Shown: positions 39,142 through 53,284 of the stretch, piece by piece
Numbering within the stretch: position 1 is the first letter of the stretch
Layout of the letters: every line of letters starts with the position of its first letter
From: Neodontobutis hainanensis
Taxonomy: Eukaryota; Chordata; Actinopteri; Gobiiformes; Odontobutidae
Reading direction: 5' to 3'
Assembly: GCA_024349245.1 (NCBI GenBank)
Contig: JALDNG010000015.1
Location: 18,010,328 to 18,074,327, forward strand
DNA length: 64,000 nucleotides
The notes under the pieces: model-generated
What the model was told of the DNA's origin: nothing
What the model saw: the letters and a program-made list of their open reading frames with translations, nothing else
Database searches by the model: none
Position numbers and translations under genes: made by a program

Positions 39142-41299
39142 AAATATAGCTGCAAGCAGCCATGACGGGGCCAAGCACTAGGCCGGCATTCAATCTCATG
39201 CCGACATAGCCGGCAGCATCAGACCAACGGCAGTAAGCATATAAAGAAATTTCAATAAGACTTCAGTCTAAATGGCTGAAAAATCATCAATACGGTCTTT
39301 AGCACTTTGATTGAATGGTTTATCACGGTCGACCAGTAACCAAACTGATGTGTGAAACAACTAGAGTGCTCAAACTCTGCAGGCAGACTCAATGTGTTGA
39401 TGGCCGGCAGCATCAGACCAATGGCAGTAAGCATCTAAAGATATTTCAGTAAGACTTCAGTCTAAATGGCCAAAAAATCATCAATACGGTCTTTAGCACT
39501 TTGATTGAATGGTTTATCACGGTCGACCAGTAACCAAACTGATGTGTGAAACAACTAAGGTCCTCAAACTCTGCAGGCAGACTCAATGTGTTGATGGCTG
39601 GCACCATCAGACCAATGGCAGTAAGCATCTAAAGACATTTCAGTAAGATTTCAGTCTAAAAAGTCTTATTGAAATGTCTTTAGATGCTCTCACTACGTTG
39701 GTCTGATGCTACGCTATGTCGGCATGAGCTTTAATGCTCAAAAGCGTTATACAGTATGTTTAGACAGTTTACAACTTAAATTGTGAAAAACTAAATCGGC
39801 AGTTCTAACAAAACCAAGACTACTCAAATGCCCAGGTAACAGCATCGCTAATGGTCCAGCTCCTATGTAATACGTTATGTTATGTAATTCCCTATTTTCT
39901 AAGACTCTTGGCAGTCTCAGAAATGCCCAGTAAGCCATCTATGGTCTTTAGCACTTTGATTGAATGGTTTATCACGGTCGACCTAGAGGCAGCGCAGTAA
40001 CCAAACTGATGTGTGAAACAACTAAAGTCCTCAAACTCTGCAGGCAGACTCAAGTCATGGTTGCCATAACAATTACTAAGTTTGGTTAGAAAATATTAAA
40101 GCATTGCAGAGATATAGCCCAACTTTCATTTTTGAGCGCATTAAGTCAAATTCATTTGCACGGTATTCGCAAACGGTTTGACTAATCAACTTAATTCTCA
40201 TAACTCTTTGTCAGCATGGTCTGAAGATGTTATGATTCAATTTTGGTAAAAATCGGACAAGCGGTGTGGGAGGAGTTCGAAAAAGTAGGTTTTGGAAAAA
40301 ACAACATGGCAAACAGGACGTTTGTCGAATAGGACATATTTGTTATCTGTGCTCGGCTTGATCCAGTGAACACATTAAGACCATTTGTTTTACAATAGGG
40401 TAACGTAATCAAAAGTTATTAGCATATTTATTGATTTGGGTTATAACTTTTGACCACAATGGCGCTGCCCCAAAACTTTTGAGTGCCTTCAGGGCTTGGT
40501 CGAAGACACATACCAAGTTTCATAATGATGCGGCAATGCGTTCAAAAATATAGCACTTTTGACAATATTCATAATGGCCGACTCTCAAAATGGCGATATG
40601 GGAAAATTTGGTATCGCAGGACTCGGCATGACGCACTGAATCTAAAGAGACCAGTTTTATGATTTTTGGCAAAAGCGTTCAGAAGATATAAGCAAATAAT
40701 TCACTTTTTATATCTCCTGACCACTAGGAGGCGCTGCGCCAAAACTCTGCAGGCATCCTCAAAACATGGTTGCCATAACACGTACTAAGTTTGGTTGGAA
40801 TATGTTAAAGCATTGCAGAGATATACCCCAACATTTATTTTTGTGCGCACTAAGTCGAATTCATTTGCGCGGTATTCGACAACGGTTTGAAGAATCAACT
40901 TTATTCTCATAACTTTTAGTCAGCATAGTCTGAAGAAGATCTGGTTCAATTTTCATAAAAATCGGGGCTACGGCCTAGGAGGAGTTCGCAAAAGTACGTT
41001 TTTAGAAAATTCAAAATGGCGGAAAAACTATCATGGCGGAAAATGACGTCATAGGGTGCACTCGAATCGGCATGAGCTAAGGAATCAGAGGAAAAAGAAT
41101 TTTAATTCTAGGTCTTACGGTTCAAAAGTTATTAACATAAACATAAGTCCGACTTTGGACAGTTGGTGGCGCTAGAGGGATTAAGGTAGACACTTCAGAT
41201 TGGTTAGGATGACAGCTCACACTGTCCACTATTAGTGTACCAAATTTCACAACTTTTTAGCATACGGTTCTATGGGCTGCCATAGACTTACATTGCAGG

Positions 41300-41330
<31 letters not shown>

Positions 41331-41383
41331 GAAATCTAACGAATACAATAGGGTCTACGCACCTTCGGTGCTTGGCCCCTAAT
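39142..41383 (+). repeat. Macrosatellite unit 20
   Basis: Near-identical counterpart of unit 16, with an intact ORF copy at 39,747-39,938 and a complete 3' module. Confidence 0.93.
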
Positions 41384-43155
41384 AAATATAGCTGCAAGCA
41401 GCAATGACGGGGCCAAGCACAAGGCCGGCATTCAATCTCATGCCGACATAGCCGGCAGCATCAGACCAACGGCAGTAAGCATATGAAGAAATTTCAATAA
41501 GACTTCAGTCTAAATGGCTGAAAAATCATCAATACGGTCTTTAGCACTTTGATTGAATGGTTTATCACGGCCGATCAGAGGCAGCGCAGTAACCAAACTG
41601 ATGTGTGAAACAACTAGAGTGCTCAAACTCTGCAGGCAGACTCAATGTGTTGATGGCGGCAGCATCAGACCAATGGCAGTAAGCAGTTAAAGACATTTCA
41701 ATAAGACTTCAGTCTAAATGGCTGAAAAATCATCAATACGTCTTTAGCACTTTGATTGAATGGTTTATCACGCCCAATCCAGAGGCAGCGCAGTAACCAC
41801 ACTGATGTGTGAAACAACTAAGGTCCTCAAACTCAGCAGGCAGACTCAAGTCATGGTTGACATAACACATACTAAGTTTGGTTAGAAAATATTAAAGCAT
41901 TGCAGAGATATAGCCTGACTTTTATTTTTGTGCGCACTAAGTTGATTTCATTTGCGCAGTATTCGACAACGGTTTGACGAATCAACTTTCTTTTAATAAC
42001 TTTTTGTCATCATAGTCTGAAGATGATCTGGTTAAATTTTGGTGAAAATCGGACAAACGGTGTGGGAGGAGTTCGAAAAAGTAGGTTTTAAAGAAAGACA
42101 ACATGGCAAACAGGGCGTTTGTCGAATAGGACATATTTGGTATCTGTGCTCTCGGCTTGATCCAGTGAACACATTAAGACCATTTGTTTTACAATAGGTT
42201 AACGTAATAAAAAGTTATTAGCATATTTATTGATTTGGGTTATAACTTTTGACCACAAGGTGGCGCTCCCAAAACTTTTGAGTACCTTCAGGGCTTGGTC
42301 GAAGACACATACCAAGTTTCATAATGATGCAGCAATGCGTTCAAAAATATAGCACTTTTGACAATATTCATAATGGCACGCTCAAAATGGCGATATGGGA
42401 AAATTTGGTATCGCAGGACTCGGCATGACGCACTGAATCTAAAGAGACCAGTTTTATGATTTTTGGCAAAAGCGTTCAGAAGATATAAGCAAATAATTCA
42501 CTTTTTCATATCTCCTGACCACTAGGAGGCGCTGCGCCAAAACTCTGCAGGCATCCTCAAATCTTAGTTGCAATAACATGTACTAAGTTTGGTTGGAATA
42601 TGTTAAAGCATTGCAGAGATATAGCCTGACTTTCATTTTATGCGCATTAAGTCAATTTTATTTGCGCGGTTTTCAACGGTTTTAACGAATCAACTTTCTT
42701 TTAATAACTTTTTGTCAGCATAGCCGGAAGATGATCTGGTTCAATTTTCGAGATAATCGGACAAACGGCCTAGGAGAGTTCGCAAAAGTACATTTTTAGA
42801 AAATTCAAAATGGCGGAAAAACTATCATGGCGGAAAATGACGTCATAGGGTGCAATCGAATCGTCATGAGCTAAGGAATCAGAGGAAAAAGAATTTTAAT
42901 TCTAGGCCTTACGGTTCAAAAGTTATTAACATAAACATAAGTCCGACTTTGGACAGTTGGTGGCGCTAGAGGATTAAGGTAGACACTTCAGATTTGTCAG
43001 GATGACAGTCACACTGTCCACTTTTAGTGTACCAAATTTCACAACTTTTTAGCATACGGTTCTATGGCCTACCATAGACTCCCATGCGGAATAATAATAA
43101 TAATAAGAAATCTAACGAATACAATAGGGGCTACGCATTTTCGTGCTTGGCCCCT
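41384..43155 (+). repeat. Macrosatellite unit 21 (short type)
   Basis: Its first part matches unit 17 (shared AACCACACTGATG), but module A is complete here, so unit 17 appears to be the derived, deleted form. There is no ORF block. Confidence 0.92.
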
Positions 43156-45049
43156 AAATATAAGCTGCAAGCAGCCATGACGGGCCAAGCACTAGGCCGG
43201 CATTCAATCTCATGCCGACATAGCGGCAGCATCAGACCAATGGCAGTAAGCATATAAAGACATTTCAATAAGACTTCAGTCTAAATGGCTGAAAAATCAT
43301 CAATACGGTCTTTAGCACTTTGATTGAATGGTTTATCACGGTCGACCAGTAACCAAACTGATGTGTGAAACAACTAGAGTGCTCAAACTCTGCAGGCAGA
43401 CTCAATGTGTTGATGGCGGCAGCATCAGACCAATGGCAGTAAGCAGTTAAAGACATTTTAATAAGACTTCAGTCTAAATGGCTGAAAAATCATCAATACG
43501 GTCTTTAGCACTTTGATTGAATGGTTTATCATGTCAATCCAGAGGCAGCGCAGTAACCAAACTGATGTGTGAAACAACTAAGGTCCTCAAACTCAGCAGG
43601 CAGACTCAAGTCATGGTTGACATAACACGTAGTAAGTTTGGTTAGAAAATATTAAAGCATTGCAGAGATATAGCCTGACTTTTATTTTTGTGCGCACTAA
43701 GTTGATTTCATTTTGCAGTATTCGACAACGGTTTGACGAATCAACTTTCTTTTAATAACTTTTTGTCATCATAGTCTGAAGAAGATCTGGTTCAATTTTG
43801 GTGAAAATCGGACAAACGGTGTGGGAGGAGTTCTAAAAAGTAGGTTTTTAAAGAAAGACAACATGGCAAACAGGACGTTTGTCCTAATAGGACATATTTG
43901 GTATCTGTGCTCGGCTTGATCCAGTGAACACATTAAGACCATTTGTTTTACAATAGGTTAACGTAATAAAAAGTTATTAGCATATTTATTGATTTGGGTT
44001 ATAACTTTTGACCACAAGGTGGCGCTGCCCCAAAACTTTTTGAGTACCTTCAGGGCTTGGTCCCGAAGACACATACCAAGTTTTGTAATGATGCAGCAAT
44101 GCGTTCAAAAATATAGCACTTTTTGACAATATTCATTATGGCCGACGCTCAAAATGGCCGATATGGGAAAATTTGGTATCGCAGGACTCGGCATGACGCA
44201 CTGAATCTAAAGAGACCAGTTTTATGATTTTTGGCAAAAGCGTTCAGAAGATATAAGCAAATAATTCACTTTTTCATATCTCCTGACCACTAGGAGGCGC
44301 TGCGCCAAAACTCTGCAGGCATCCTCAAATCTTAGTTGCAATAACATGTACTAAGTTTGGTGCGAATATGTTAAAGCATTGCAGAGATATAGCCTGACTT
44401 TCATTTTTATGCGCATTAAGTCAATTTTATTTGCGCAGTATTCAAAAACGGTTTGACGAATCAACTTTCTTTTAATAACTTTTTGTCAGCATAGCCGGAA
44501 GATGATCTGGTTCAATTTTCGTGATAATCGGACAAACGGCCTAGGAGGAGTTTGCAAAAGTACATTTTTTAGAAAATTCAAAATGGCGGAAAAACTATCA
44601 TGGCGGAAAATGACGTCATAGGGTGCAATCGAATCGTCATGAGCTAAGGAATCAGAGGAAAAAAGAATTTTAATTCTAGGCCTTACGGTTCAAAAGTTAT
44701 TAACATAAACATAAGTCCGATTTTGGACAGTTGGTGGCGCTAGAGGGATTAAGGTAGACACTTCAGATTTGTCAGGATGACAGCTCACAATGTCCACTTT
44801 TAGTGTACCAAATTTCACAACTTTTTAGCATACGGTTCTATGGCCTACCATAGACTCCCATGCGGAATAATAATAATAATAATAATAATAAGAAATCTAA
44901 CGAATACAATAGGGGCTACGCACCTTCGGTGCTTGGCCCCTAATAATAATAAGAAATCTAACGAATACAATAGGGTCTACGCACCTTCGGTGCTTGGCCT
45001 AATAAGAAATCTAACTAATACAATAGGGGCTTGCTTGGCCCCTAATAAT
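43156..45049 (+). repeat. Macrosatellite unit 22 (short type)
   Basis: No inverted arm or ORF block. It ends with three tandem 3' modules (about 44,890-45,047), the last degenerate. Confidence 0.92.
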
Positions 45050-46738
45050 AAATATAGCTGCAAGCAGCCATGACGGGCCAAGCACTAGGCCGGCATTCAA
45101 TCTCATGCCGACATAGCCCAGCATCAGACCAACGGCAGTAAGCATATAAAGAAATTTCAATAAGACTTCAGTCTAAATGGCTGAAAAATCAATCGGTCTT
45201 TAGCACTTTGATTGAATGGTTTATCACGGCCGACCAGTAACCAAACTGATGTGTGAAACAACTAGAGTGCTCAAACTCTGCAGGCAGACTCAATGTGTTG
45301 ATGGCGGCAGCATCAGACCAATGGCAGTAAGCATCTAAAGATATTTCAGTAAGACTTCAGTCTAAATGGCCAAAAATCATCAATACGGTCTTTAGCACTT
45401 TGATTGAATGGTTTATCACAAACAACTGTCCTCAAACTCTGCAGGCAGACTCAATGTGTTGATGGCACTTTGATTGAATGGTTTATCACGGTCGACCTAG
45501 AGGCAGCGCAGTAACCAAACTGATGTGTGAAACAACTAAAGTCCTCAAACTCTGCAGGCAGACTCAAGTCATGGTTGCCATAACAATTACTAAGTTTGGT
45601 TAGAAAATATTAAAGCATTGCAGAGATATAGCCCGACTTTCATTTTTGAGCGCATTAAGTCAAATTCATTTGCACGGTATTCGCAAACGGTTTGACTAAT
45701 CAACTTAATTCTCATAACTCTTTGTCAGCATGGTCTGAAGATGTTATGATTCAATTTTGGTAAAAATCGGACAAGCGGTGTGGGAGGAGTTCGAAAAAGT
45801 AGGTTTTCGAAAAAACAACATGGCAAACAGGACGTTTGTCGAATAGGACATATTTGTTATCTGTGCTCTCGGCTTGATCCAGTGAACACATTAAGACCAT
45901 TTGTTTTACAATAGGGTAACGTAATCAAAAGTTATTAGCATATTTATTGATTTGGGTTATAACTTTTGACTACAGCGCTGCCCCAAAACTTTTGAGTGCC
46001 TTCAGGGCTTGGTGTTTCATAATGATGCGAAATATAGCACTTTTGACAATATTCATAATGGCCGACTCTCAAAATGGCGATATGGGAAAATTTCTGAATC
46101 TAAAGAGACCAGTTTTATGATTTTTGGCTTATATCTCCTGACCACTAGGAGGCGCTGCGCCAAAACTCTGCAGGCATCCTCAAAACATGGTTGCCATAAC
46201 ACGTACTAAGTTTGGTTGGAATATGTTAAAGCATTGCAGAGATATACCCCAACATTTATTTTTGTGCGCACTAAGTCAATTCATTTGCGCGGTATTCGAC
46301 AACGGTTTGAAGAATCAACTTTATTCTCATAACTTTTAGTCAGCATAGTCTGAAGAAGATCTGGTTCAATTTTCATAAAAATCGGGGCTACGGCCTAGGA
46401 GGAGTTCGCAAAAGTACGTTTTTAGAAAATTCAAAATGGCGGAAAAACTATCATGGCGGAAAATGACGTCATAGGGTGCAACTCGAATCGGCATGAGCTA
46501 AGGAATCAGAGGAAAAAGAATTTTAATTCTAGGCCTTACGGTTCAAAAGTTATTAACATAAACATAAGTCCGACTTTGGACAGTTGGTGGCGCTAGAGGG
46601 ATTAAGGTAGACACTTCAGATTGGTTAGGATGACAGCTCACACTGTCCACTATTAGTGTACCAAATTTCACAACTTTTTCATACGGTTCTATGGGCTGCC
46701 ATAGACTTACATTGCAGGATAATAATAATAATAATAAT
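45050..46738 (+). repeat. Macrosatellite unit 23 (multiply deleted)
   Basis: Has deletions at about 45,420-45,470 (sub-repeats collapsed) and several more at about 45,970-46,130 in the middle of module A. The private short ORF at 46,009-46,209 is a by-product of these deletions. Confidence 0.9.
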
Positions 46739-48954
46739 AAATATAGCTGCAAGCAGCCATGGCGGGCCAAGCACTAGGCGGCATTCAATCTCATGCCGAC
46801 ATAGCGGCAGCATCAGACCAACGGCAGTAAGCATATAAAGAAATTTCAATAAGACTTCAGTCTAAATGGCTGAAAAATCATCAATACGGTCTTTAGCACT
46901 TTGATTGAATGGTTTATCACGGTCGAGCGCAGTAACCAAACTGATGTGTGAAACAACTAGAGTGCTCAAACTCTGCAGGCAGACTCAATGTGTTGATGGC
47001 GGCAGCATCAGACCAATGGCAGTAAGCATCTAAAGATATTTCAGTAAGACTTCAGTCTAAATGGCCAAAAATCATCAATACGGTCTTTAGCACTTTGATT
47101 TAATGGTTTATCACGTCAATCCAGAGGCAGCGCTGTAACCAAACTGATGTGTGAAACAACTAAGGTCCTCAAACTCTGCAGGCAGACTCAATGTGTTGAT
47201 GGCTGGCACCATCAGACCAATGGCAGTAAGCATCTAAAGACATTTCAGTAAGATTTCAGTCTAAAAGTCTTATTGAAATGTCTTTAGATCTCACTACGGC
47301 TTGATCTGATGCAGCACACATCATTTGTTTAATGCTCAATAGGGTTATACAGTATGTTTAGACAGTTTACAACTTAAATTGTGAAACTAAATCGGCAGTT
47401 CTAACAAAACCAAGACTACTCAAATGCCCAGGTAACAGCATCGCTAATGGTCCAGCTCCTATGTAATGATACGTTATGTTATATAATTCCTATTTTCTAA
47501 GACTCTTGGCAGTCTCAGAAATGCCCAGTAAGCCATCTATGGTCTTTAGCACTTTGATTGAATGGTTTATCACGGTGTCGACCTAGAGGCAGCGCTGATG
47601 TGTGAAACAACTAAAGTCCTCAAACTCTGCAGGCAGACTCAAGTCATGGTTGCCATAACAATTACTAAGTTTGGTTAGAAAATATTAAAGCATTGCAGAG
47701 ATATAGCCCGACTTTAATTTTTGAGCGCATTAAGTCAAATTCATTTGCACGGTATTCGCAAACGGTTTGACTAATCAACTTAATTCTCATAACTCTTTGT
47801 CAGCATGGTCTGAAGATGTTATGATTCAATTTTGGTAAAAATCGGACAAACGGTGTGGGAGGAGTTCGAAAAAGTAGGTTTTGAAAAACAACATGGCAAA
47901 CAGGACGTTTGTCCGAATAGGACATATTTGTTATCTGTGCTCTCGCTTGATCCAGTGAACACATTAAGACCATTTGTTTTACAATAGGGTAACGTAATCA
48001 AAAGTTATTAGCATATTTATTGATTTGGGTTATAACTTTTGACCACAAGGTGGCGCTGCTCAAAACTTTTGAGTGCCTTCAGGGCTTGGTCGAAGACACA
48101 TACCAAGTTTCATAATGATGCGGCAATGCGTTCAAAAATATAGCACTTTTTGACAATATTCATAATGGCCGACTCTCAAAATGGCCGATATGGGAAAATT
48201 TGGTATCGCAGGACTCGGCATGACGCACTGAATCTAAAGAGACCAGTTTTATGATTTTTGGCAGCGTTCAGAAGATATAAGCAAATAATTCACTTTTTAT
48301 ATCTCCTGACCACTAGGAGGCGCTGCGCCAAAACTCTGCAGGCATCCTCAAAACATGGTTGCCATAACACGTACTAAGTTTGGTTGGAATATGTTAAAGC
48401 ATTGCAGAGATATACCCCAACATTTATTTTTGTGCGCACTAAGTCGAATTCATTTGCGGTATTCGACAACGGTTTGAAGAATCAACTTTATTCTCATAAC
48501 TTTTAGTCAGCATAGTCTGAAGAAGATCTGGTTCAATTTTCATAAAAATCGGGGCTACGGCCTAGGAGGAGTTCGCAAAAGTACGTTTTTAGAAAATTCA
48601 AAATGGCGGAAAAACTATCATGGCGGAAAATGACGTCATAGGGTGCACTCGAATCGGCATGAGCTAAGGAATCAGAGGAAAAAGAATTTTAATTCTAGGT
48701 CTTACGGTTCAAAAGTTATTAGCATAAACATAAGTCCGACTTTGGACAGTTGGTGGCGCTAGAGGGATTAAGGTAGACACTTCAGATTGGTTAGGATGAC
48801 AGCTCACACTGTCCACTATTAGTGTACCAAATTTCACAACTTTTTAGCATACGGTTCTATGGGCTGCCATAGACTTACATTGCAATATTAATAATAATAA
48901 TAATAATAATAATAAGAAATCTGGAATACAATAGGTCTCGCACCTTGACGCTTG
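46739..48954 (+). repeat. Macrosatellite unit 24
   Basis: Long type. The ORF block (about 47,340-47,545) carries frame-breaking indels. The (TAA)n near 48,890 leads into a 3' module that degrades into the mosaic zone of unit 25. Confidence 0.9.
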
Positions 48955-49690
48955 GCCCCTGAATAATAATAAGAAATTTTATGATTTTATACAATAGCGT
49001 CTCAGAAGATATAAGCAAATAATAATAACTTTTTGAAATCTAACTGACCACTAGGAGGCGCTGCGCCAAAACTGCTTGGCATCCTCAATAAGAAATCATG
49101 GTACAATAGGGTCCATAACACGTACTAAGTTTGGCTAAATATGTTAAAGCATTGCAGAGATATACCAACTTTATTTTTGCGGCATTCAATCTCATGCCGA
49201 ATTCAGCATCAGACCAACGGCAGTAAGCATATAAAGAATCAAATTTCAATAAGACTTCAGTCTAAATGGCTGAAAAATCATCAATCTGGTCTTTAGCAAT
49301 TTTCATTGAATGGTTTATCACGGCCACCAGTAACCAAAAGATGTGTGAAACAAAATGGCAAAACTATCATGCAGGCGGAAAATGACTCATGTGTTGATCG
49401 AAGCATCAGACCAATGGCAGTAAGCATCTAAAGATTTTAATTCAGTAAGACTTCAGTTAAATTGGCCATAAATCATCAAGTCCGCTTTAGCACTTGGTGA
49501 TTTAATGGTTTATCACGTCAATCCAGAGGCAGCGCTGACAGCTCAAACTGATGTGTGAAACAACTAAGGTCCTCACAACTCTGCAGGCAGACTCAATGTG
49601 TTGATGGCTGGCACCATCAGACAATGGCAGTAAGCATCTAAAGACATTTCAGTAAGATTTCAGTAATAAGTCTTATTGAAATGTCTTTAG
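48955..49690. other. Interleaved mosaic, probable assembly or consensus artefact
   Basis: Runs of about 10-30 bases alternate between the unit-junction/sub-repeat sequence (AATAAGAAAT, ACAATAG, GCTTGGC) and the module A/B sequence (AGAAGATATAAGCAAATAAT, ACTAGGAGGCGCTGCGCC, CATAACACGTACTAAGTTTG), as if two sequences had been merged column by column. Further on, GCAGGCGGAAAATGACTCAT mixes the CRE block into a sub-repeat. No biological process I know gives such fine interleaving, so I read this as a consensus error between two misaligned copies. Confidence 0.75.
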
Positions 49691-51121
49691 ATGGTCTTTA
49701 GCACTTTGATTGAATGGTTTATCACGGTCGACCTAGAGGCAGCGCAGTAACCAAACTGATGTGTGAAACAACTAAAGTCCTCAAACTCTGCAGGCAGACT
49801 CAAGTCATGGTTGCCATAACAATTACTAAGTTTGGTTAGAAAATATTAAAGCATTGCAGAGATATAGCCCGACTTTCATTTTTGAGCGCATTAAGTCAAA
49901 TTCATTTGCACGGTATTCGCAAACGGTTTGACTAATCAACTTAATTCTCATAACTCTTTGTCAGCATGGTCTGAAGATGTTATGATTCAATTTTGGTAAA
50001 AATCGGACAAACGGTGTGGGAGGAGTTCGAAAAAGTAGGTTTTCGAAAAAACAACATGGCAAACAGGACGTTTGTCCGAATAGGACATATTTGTTATCTG
50101 TGCTCTCGGCTTGATCCAGTGAACACATTAAGACCATTTGTTTTACAATAGGGTAACGTAATAAAAAGTTATTAGCATATTTATTGATTTGGGTTATAAC
50201 TTTTGACCACAAGGTGGCGCTGCCCCAAAACTTTTGAGTGCCTTCAGGGCTTGGTCAGACACATACCAAGTTTCATAATGATGCGGCAATGCGTTCAAAA
50301 ATATAGCACTTTTTGACAATATTCATAATGGCCGACTCTCAAAATGGCCGATATGGGAAAATTTGGTATCGCAGGACTCGGCATGACGCACTGAATCTAA
50401 AGAGACCAGTTTTATGATTTTTGGCAAAAGCGTTCAGAAGATATAAGCAAATAATTCACTTTTTATATCTCCTGACCACTAGAGGCGCTGCGCCAAAACT
50501 CTGCAGGCATCCTCAAAACATGGTTGCCATAACACGTACTAAGTTTGGTTGGAATATGTTAAAGCATTGCAGAGATATACCCCAACATTTATTTTTGTGC
50601 GCACTAAGTCGAATTCATTTGCGCGGTATTCGACAACGGTTTGAAGAATCAACTTTATTCTCATAACTTTTAGTCAGCATAGTCTGAAGAAGATCTGGTT
50701 CAATTTTGGTAAAAATCGGGGCTACGGCCTGTGGGAGGAGTTCGCAAAAGTACGTTTTTAGAAAATTCAAAATGGCGGAAAAACTATCATGGCGGAAAAT
50801 GACGTCATAGGGTGCACTCGAATCGGCATGAGCTAAGGAATCAGAGGAAAAAGAATTTTAATTTGTTCAAAAGTTATTAACATAAACATAAGTCCGACTT
50901 TGGACAGTTGGTGGCGCTAGAGGGATTAAGGTAGACACTTCAGATTGGTTAGGATGACAGCTCACACTGTCCACTATTAGTGTACCAAATTTCACAACTT
51001 TTTAGCATACGGTTCTATGGGCTGCCATAGACTTACATTGCAGGATAATAATAATAATAATAATAATAATAAGAAATCTAACTGAATACAATAGGACCAG
51101 TTTTATGATTTGCTTGGCTCT
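48955..51121 (+). repeat. Macrosatellite unit 25 (first third is a mosaic)
   Basis: Positions 48,955 to about 49,690 interleave short runs from two different parts of the unit. From about 49,692 the order is normal, with modules A and B complete. No 5' hairpin is recognisable. Its 3' module contains the foreign run GACCAGTTTTATGATT (near 51,097), which belongs to module A. Confidence 0.85.
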
Positions 51122-53203
51122 AAATATAGCTGCAAGCAGCCATGACGGGAAGCACTAGGTATAAAGAAATTTCAATAAGACTTCAGTCTAAATGGCTGAA
51201 AAATCATCAATACGGTCTTTAGCACTTTGATTGAATGGTTTATCACGGCCGATTAGTAACCAAACTGATGTGTGAAACAACTAGAGTGCTCAAACTCTGC
51301 AGGCAGACTCAATGTGTTGATGGCCGGCAGCATCAGACCAATGGCAGTAAGAATCTAAAGATATTTCAGTAAGACTTCAGTCTAAATGGCCAAAAAATCA
51401 TCAATACGGTCTTTAGCACTTTGATTTAATGGTTTATCACGTCCAATCCAGAGGCAGCGCTGTAACCAAACTGATGTGTGAAACAACTAAGGTCCTCAAA
51501 CTCTGCAGGCAGACTCAATGTGTTGATGGCTGGCACCATCAGACCAATGGCAGTAAGCATCTAAAGACATTTCAGTAAGATTTCAGTCTAAAAGTCTTAT
51601 TGAAATGTCTTTAGATGCTCACTGTCGTTGATCTGATGCTGACTTATGTCGGCATGAGCTTTAATGCTCAAAACGTTATACAGTATTAGACAGTTTACAA
51701 CTTAACAAAACCAAGACTACTCAAATGCCCAGGTAACAGCATCGCTAATGGTCCAGCTCCTATGTAATACGTTATGTTATGTAATTCCCTATTTTCTAAG
51801 ACTCTTGGCAGTCTCAGAAATGCCCAGTAAGCCATCTATGGTCTTTAGCACTTTGATTGAATGGTTTATCACGGTCGACCTAGAGGCAGCGCAGTAACCA
51901 AACTGATGTGTGAAACAACTAAAGTCCTCAAACTCTGCAGGCAGACTCAAGTCATGGTTGCCATAACAATTACTAAGTTTGGTTAGAAAATATTAAAGCA
52001 TTGCAGAGATATAGCCCGACTTTCATTTTTGAGCGCATTAAGTCAAATTCATTTGCATGGTATTCGCAAACGGTTTGACTAATCAACTTAATTCTCATAA
52101 CTCTTTGTCAGCATGGTCTGAAGATGTTATGATTCAATTTTGGTAAAAATCGGACAAACGGTGTGGGAGGAGTTCGAAAAAGTAGGTTTTAAAAAAACAA
52201 CATGGCAAACAGGACGTTTGTCCGAATAGGACATATTTGTTATCTGTGCTCTCGGCTTGATCCAGTGAACACATTAAGACCATTTGTTTTACAATAGGTT
52301 AACGTAATAAAAAGTTATTAGCATATTTATTGATTTGGGTTATAACTTTTGACCACAAGGTGGCGCTGCCCCAAAACTTTTGAGTGCCTTCAGGGCTTGG
52401 TCCCAAGACACATACCAAGTTTCATAATGATGCGGCAATGCGTTCAAAAAATATAGCACTTTTTGACAATATTCATAATGGCCGACTCTCAAAATGGCGA
52501 TATGGGAAAATTTGGTATCGCAGGACTCGGCATGACGCACTGAATCTAAAGAGACCAGTTTTATGATTTTTGGCAAAAGCGTTCAGAAGATATAAGCAAA
52601 TAATTCACTTTTTATATCTCCTGACCACTAGGAGGCGCTGCGCCAAAACTCTGCAGGCATCCTCAAAACATGGTTGCCATAACACGTACTAAGTTTGGTT
52701 GGAATATGTTAAAGCATTGCAGAGATATACCCCAACATTTATTTTTGTGCGCACTAAGTCGAATTCATTTGCGCGGTATTCGACAACGGTTTGAAGAATC
52801 AACTTTATTCTCATAACTTTTAGTCAGCATAGTCTGAAGAAGATCTGGTTCAATTTTCATAAAAATCGGGGCTACGGCCTAGGAGGAGTTCGCAAAAGTA
52901 CGTTTTTAGAAAATTCAAAATGGCGGAAAAACTATCATGGCGGAAAATGACGTCATAGGGTGCACTCGAATCGGCATGAGCTAAGGAATCAGAGGAAAAA
53001 GAATTTTAATTCTAGGTCTTACGGTTCAAAAGTTATTAACATAAACATAAGTCCGACTTTGGACAGTTGGTGGCGCTAGAGGGATTAAGGTAGACACTTC
53101 AGATTGGTTAGGATGACAGCTCACACTGTCCACTATTAGTGTACCAAATTTCACAACTTTTTAGCATACGGTTCTATGGGCTGCCATAGACTTACATTGC
53201 AGG

Positions 53204-53234
<31 letters not shown>

Positions 53235-53284
53235 GAAATCTAACTTGAATACAATAGGGTCTCACGCACCTTCTTGGCCCTAAT
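51122..53284 (+). repeat. Macrosatellite unit 26
   Basis: Its 5' part is shortened after the hairpin. The ORF block (about 51,675-51,838) has lost its 3' portion. It ends with (TAA)n and a degenerate 3' module. Confidence 0.92.
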
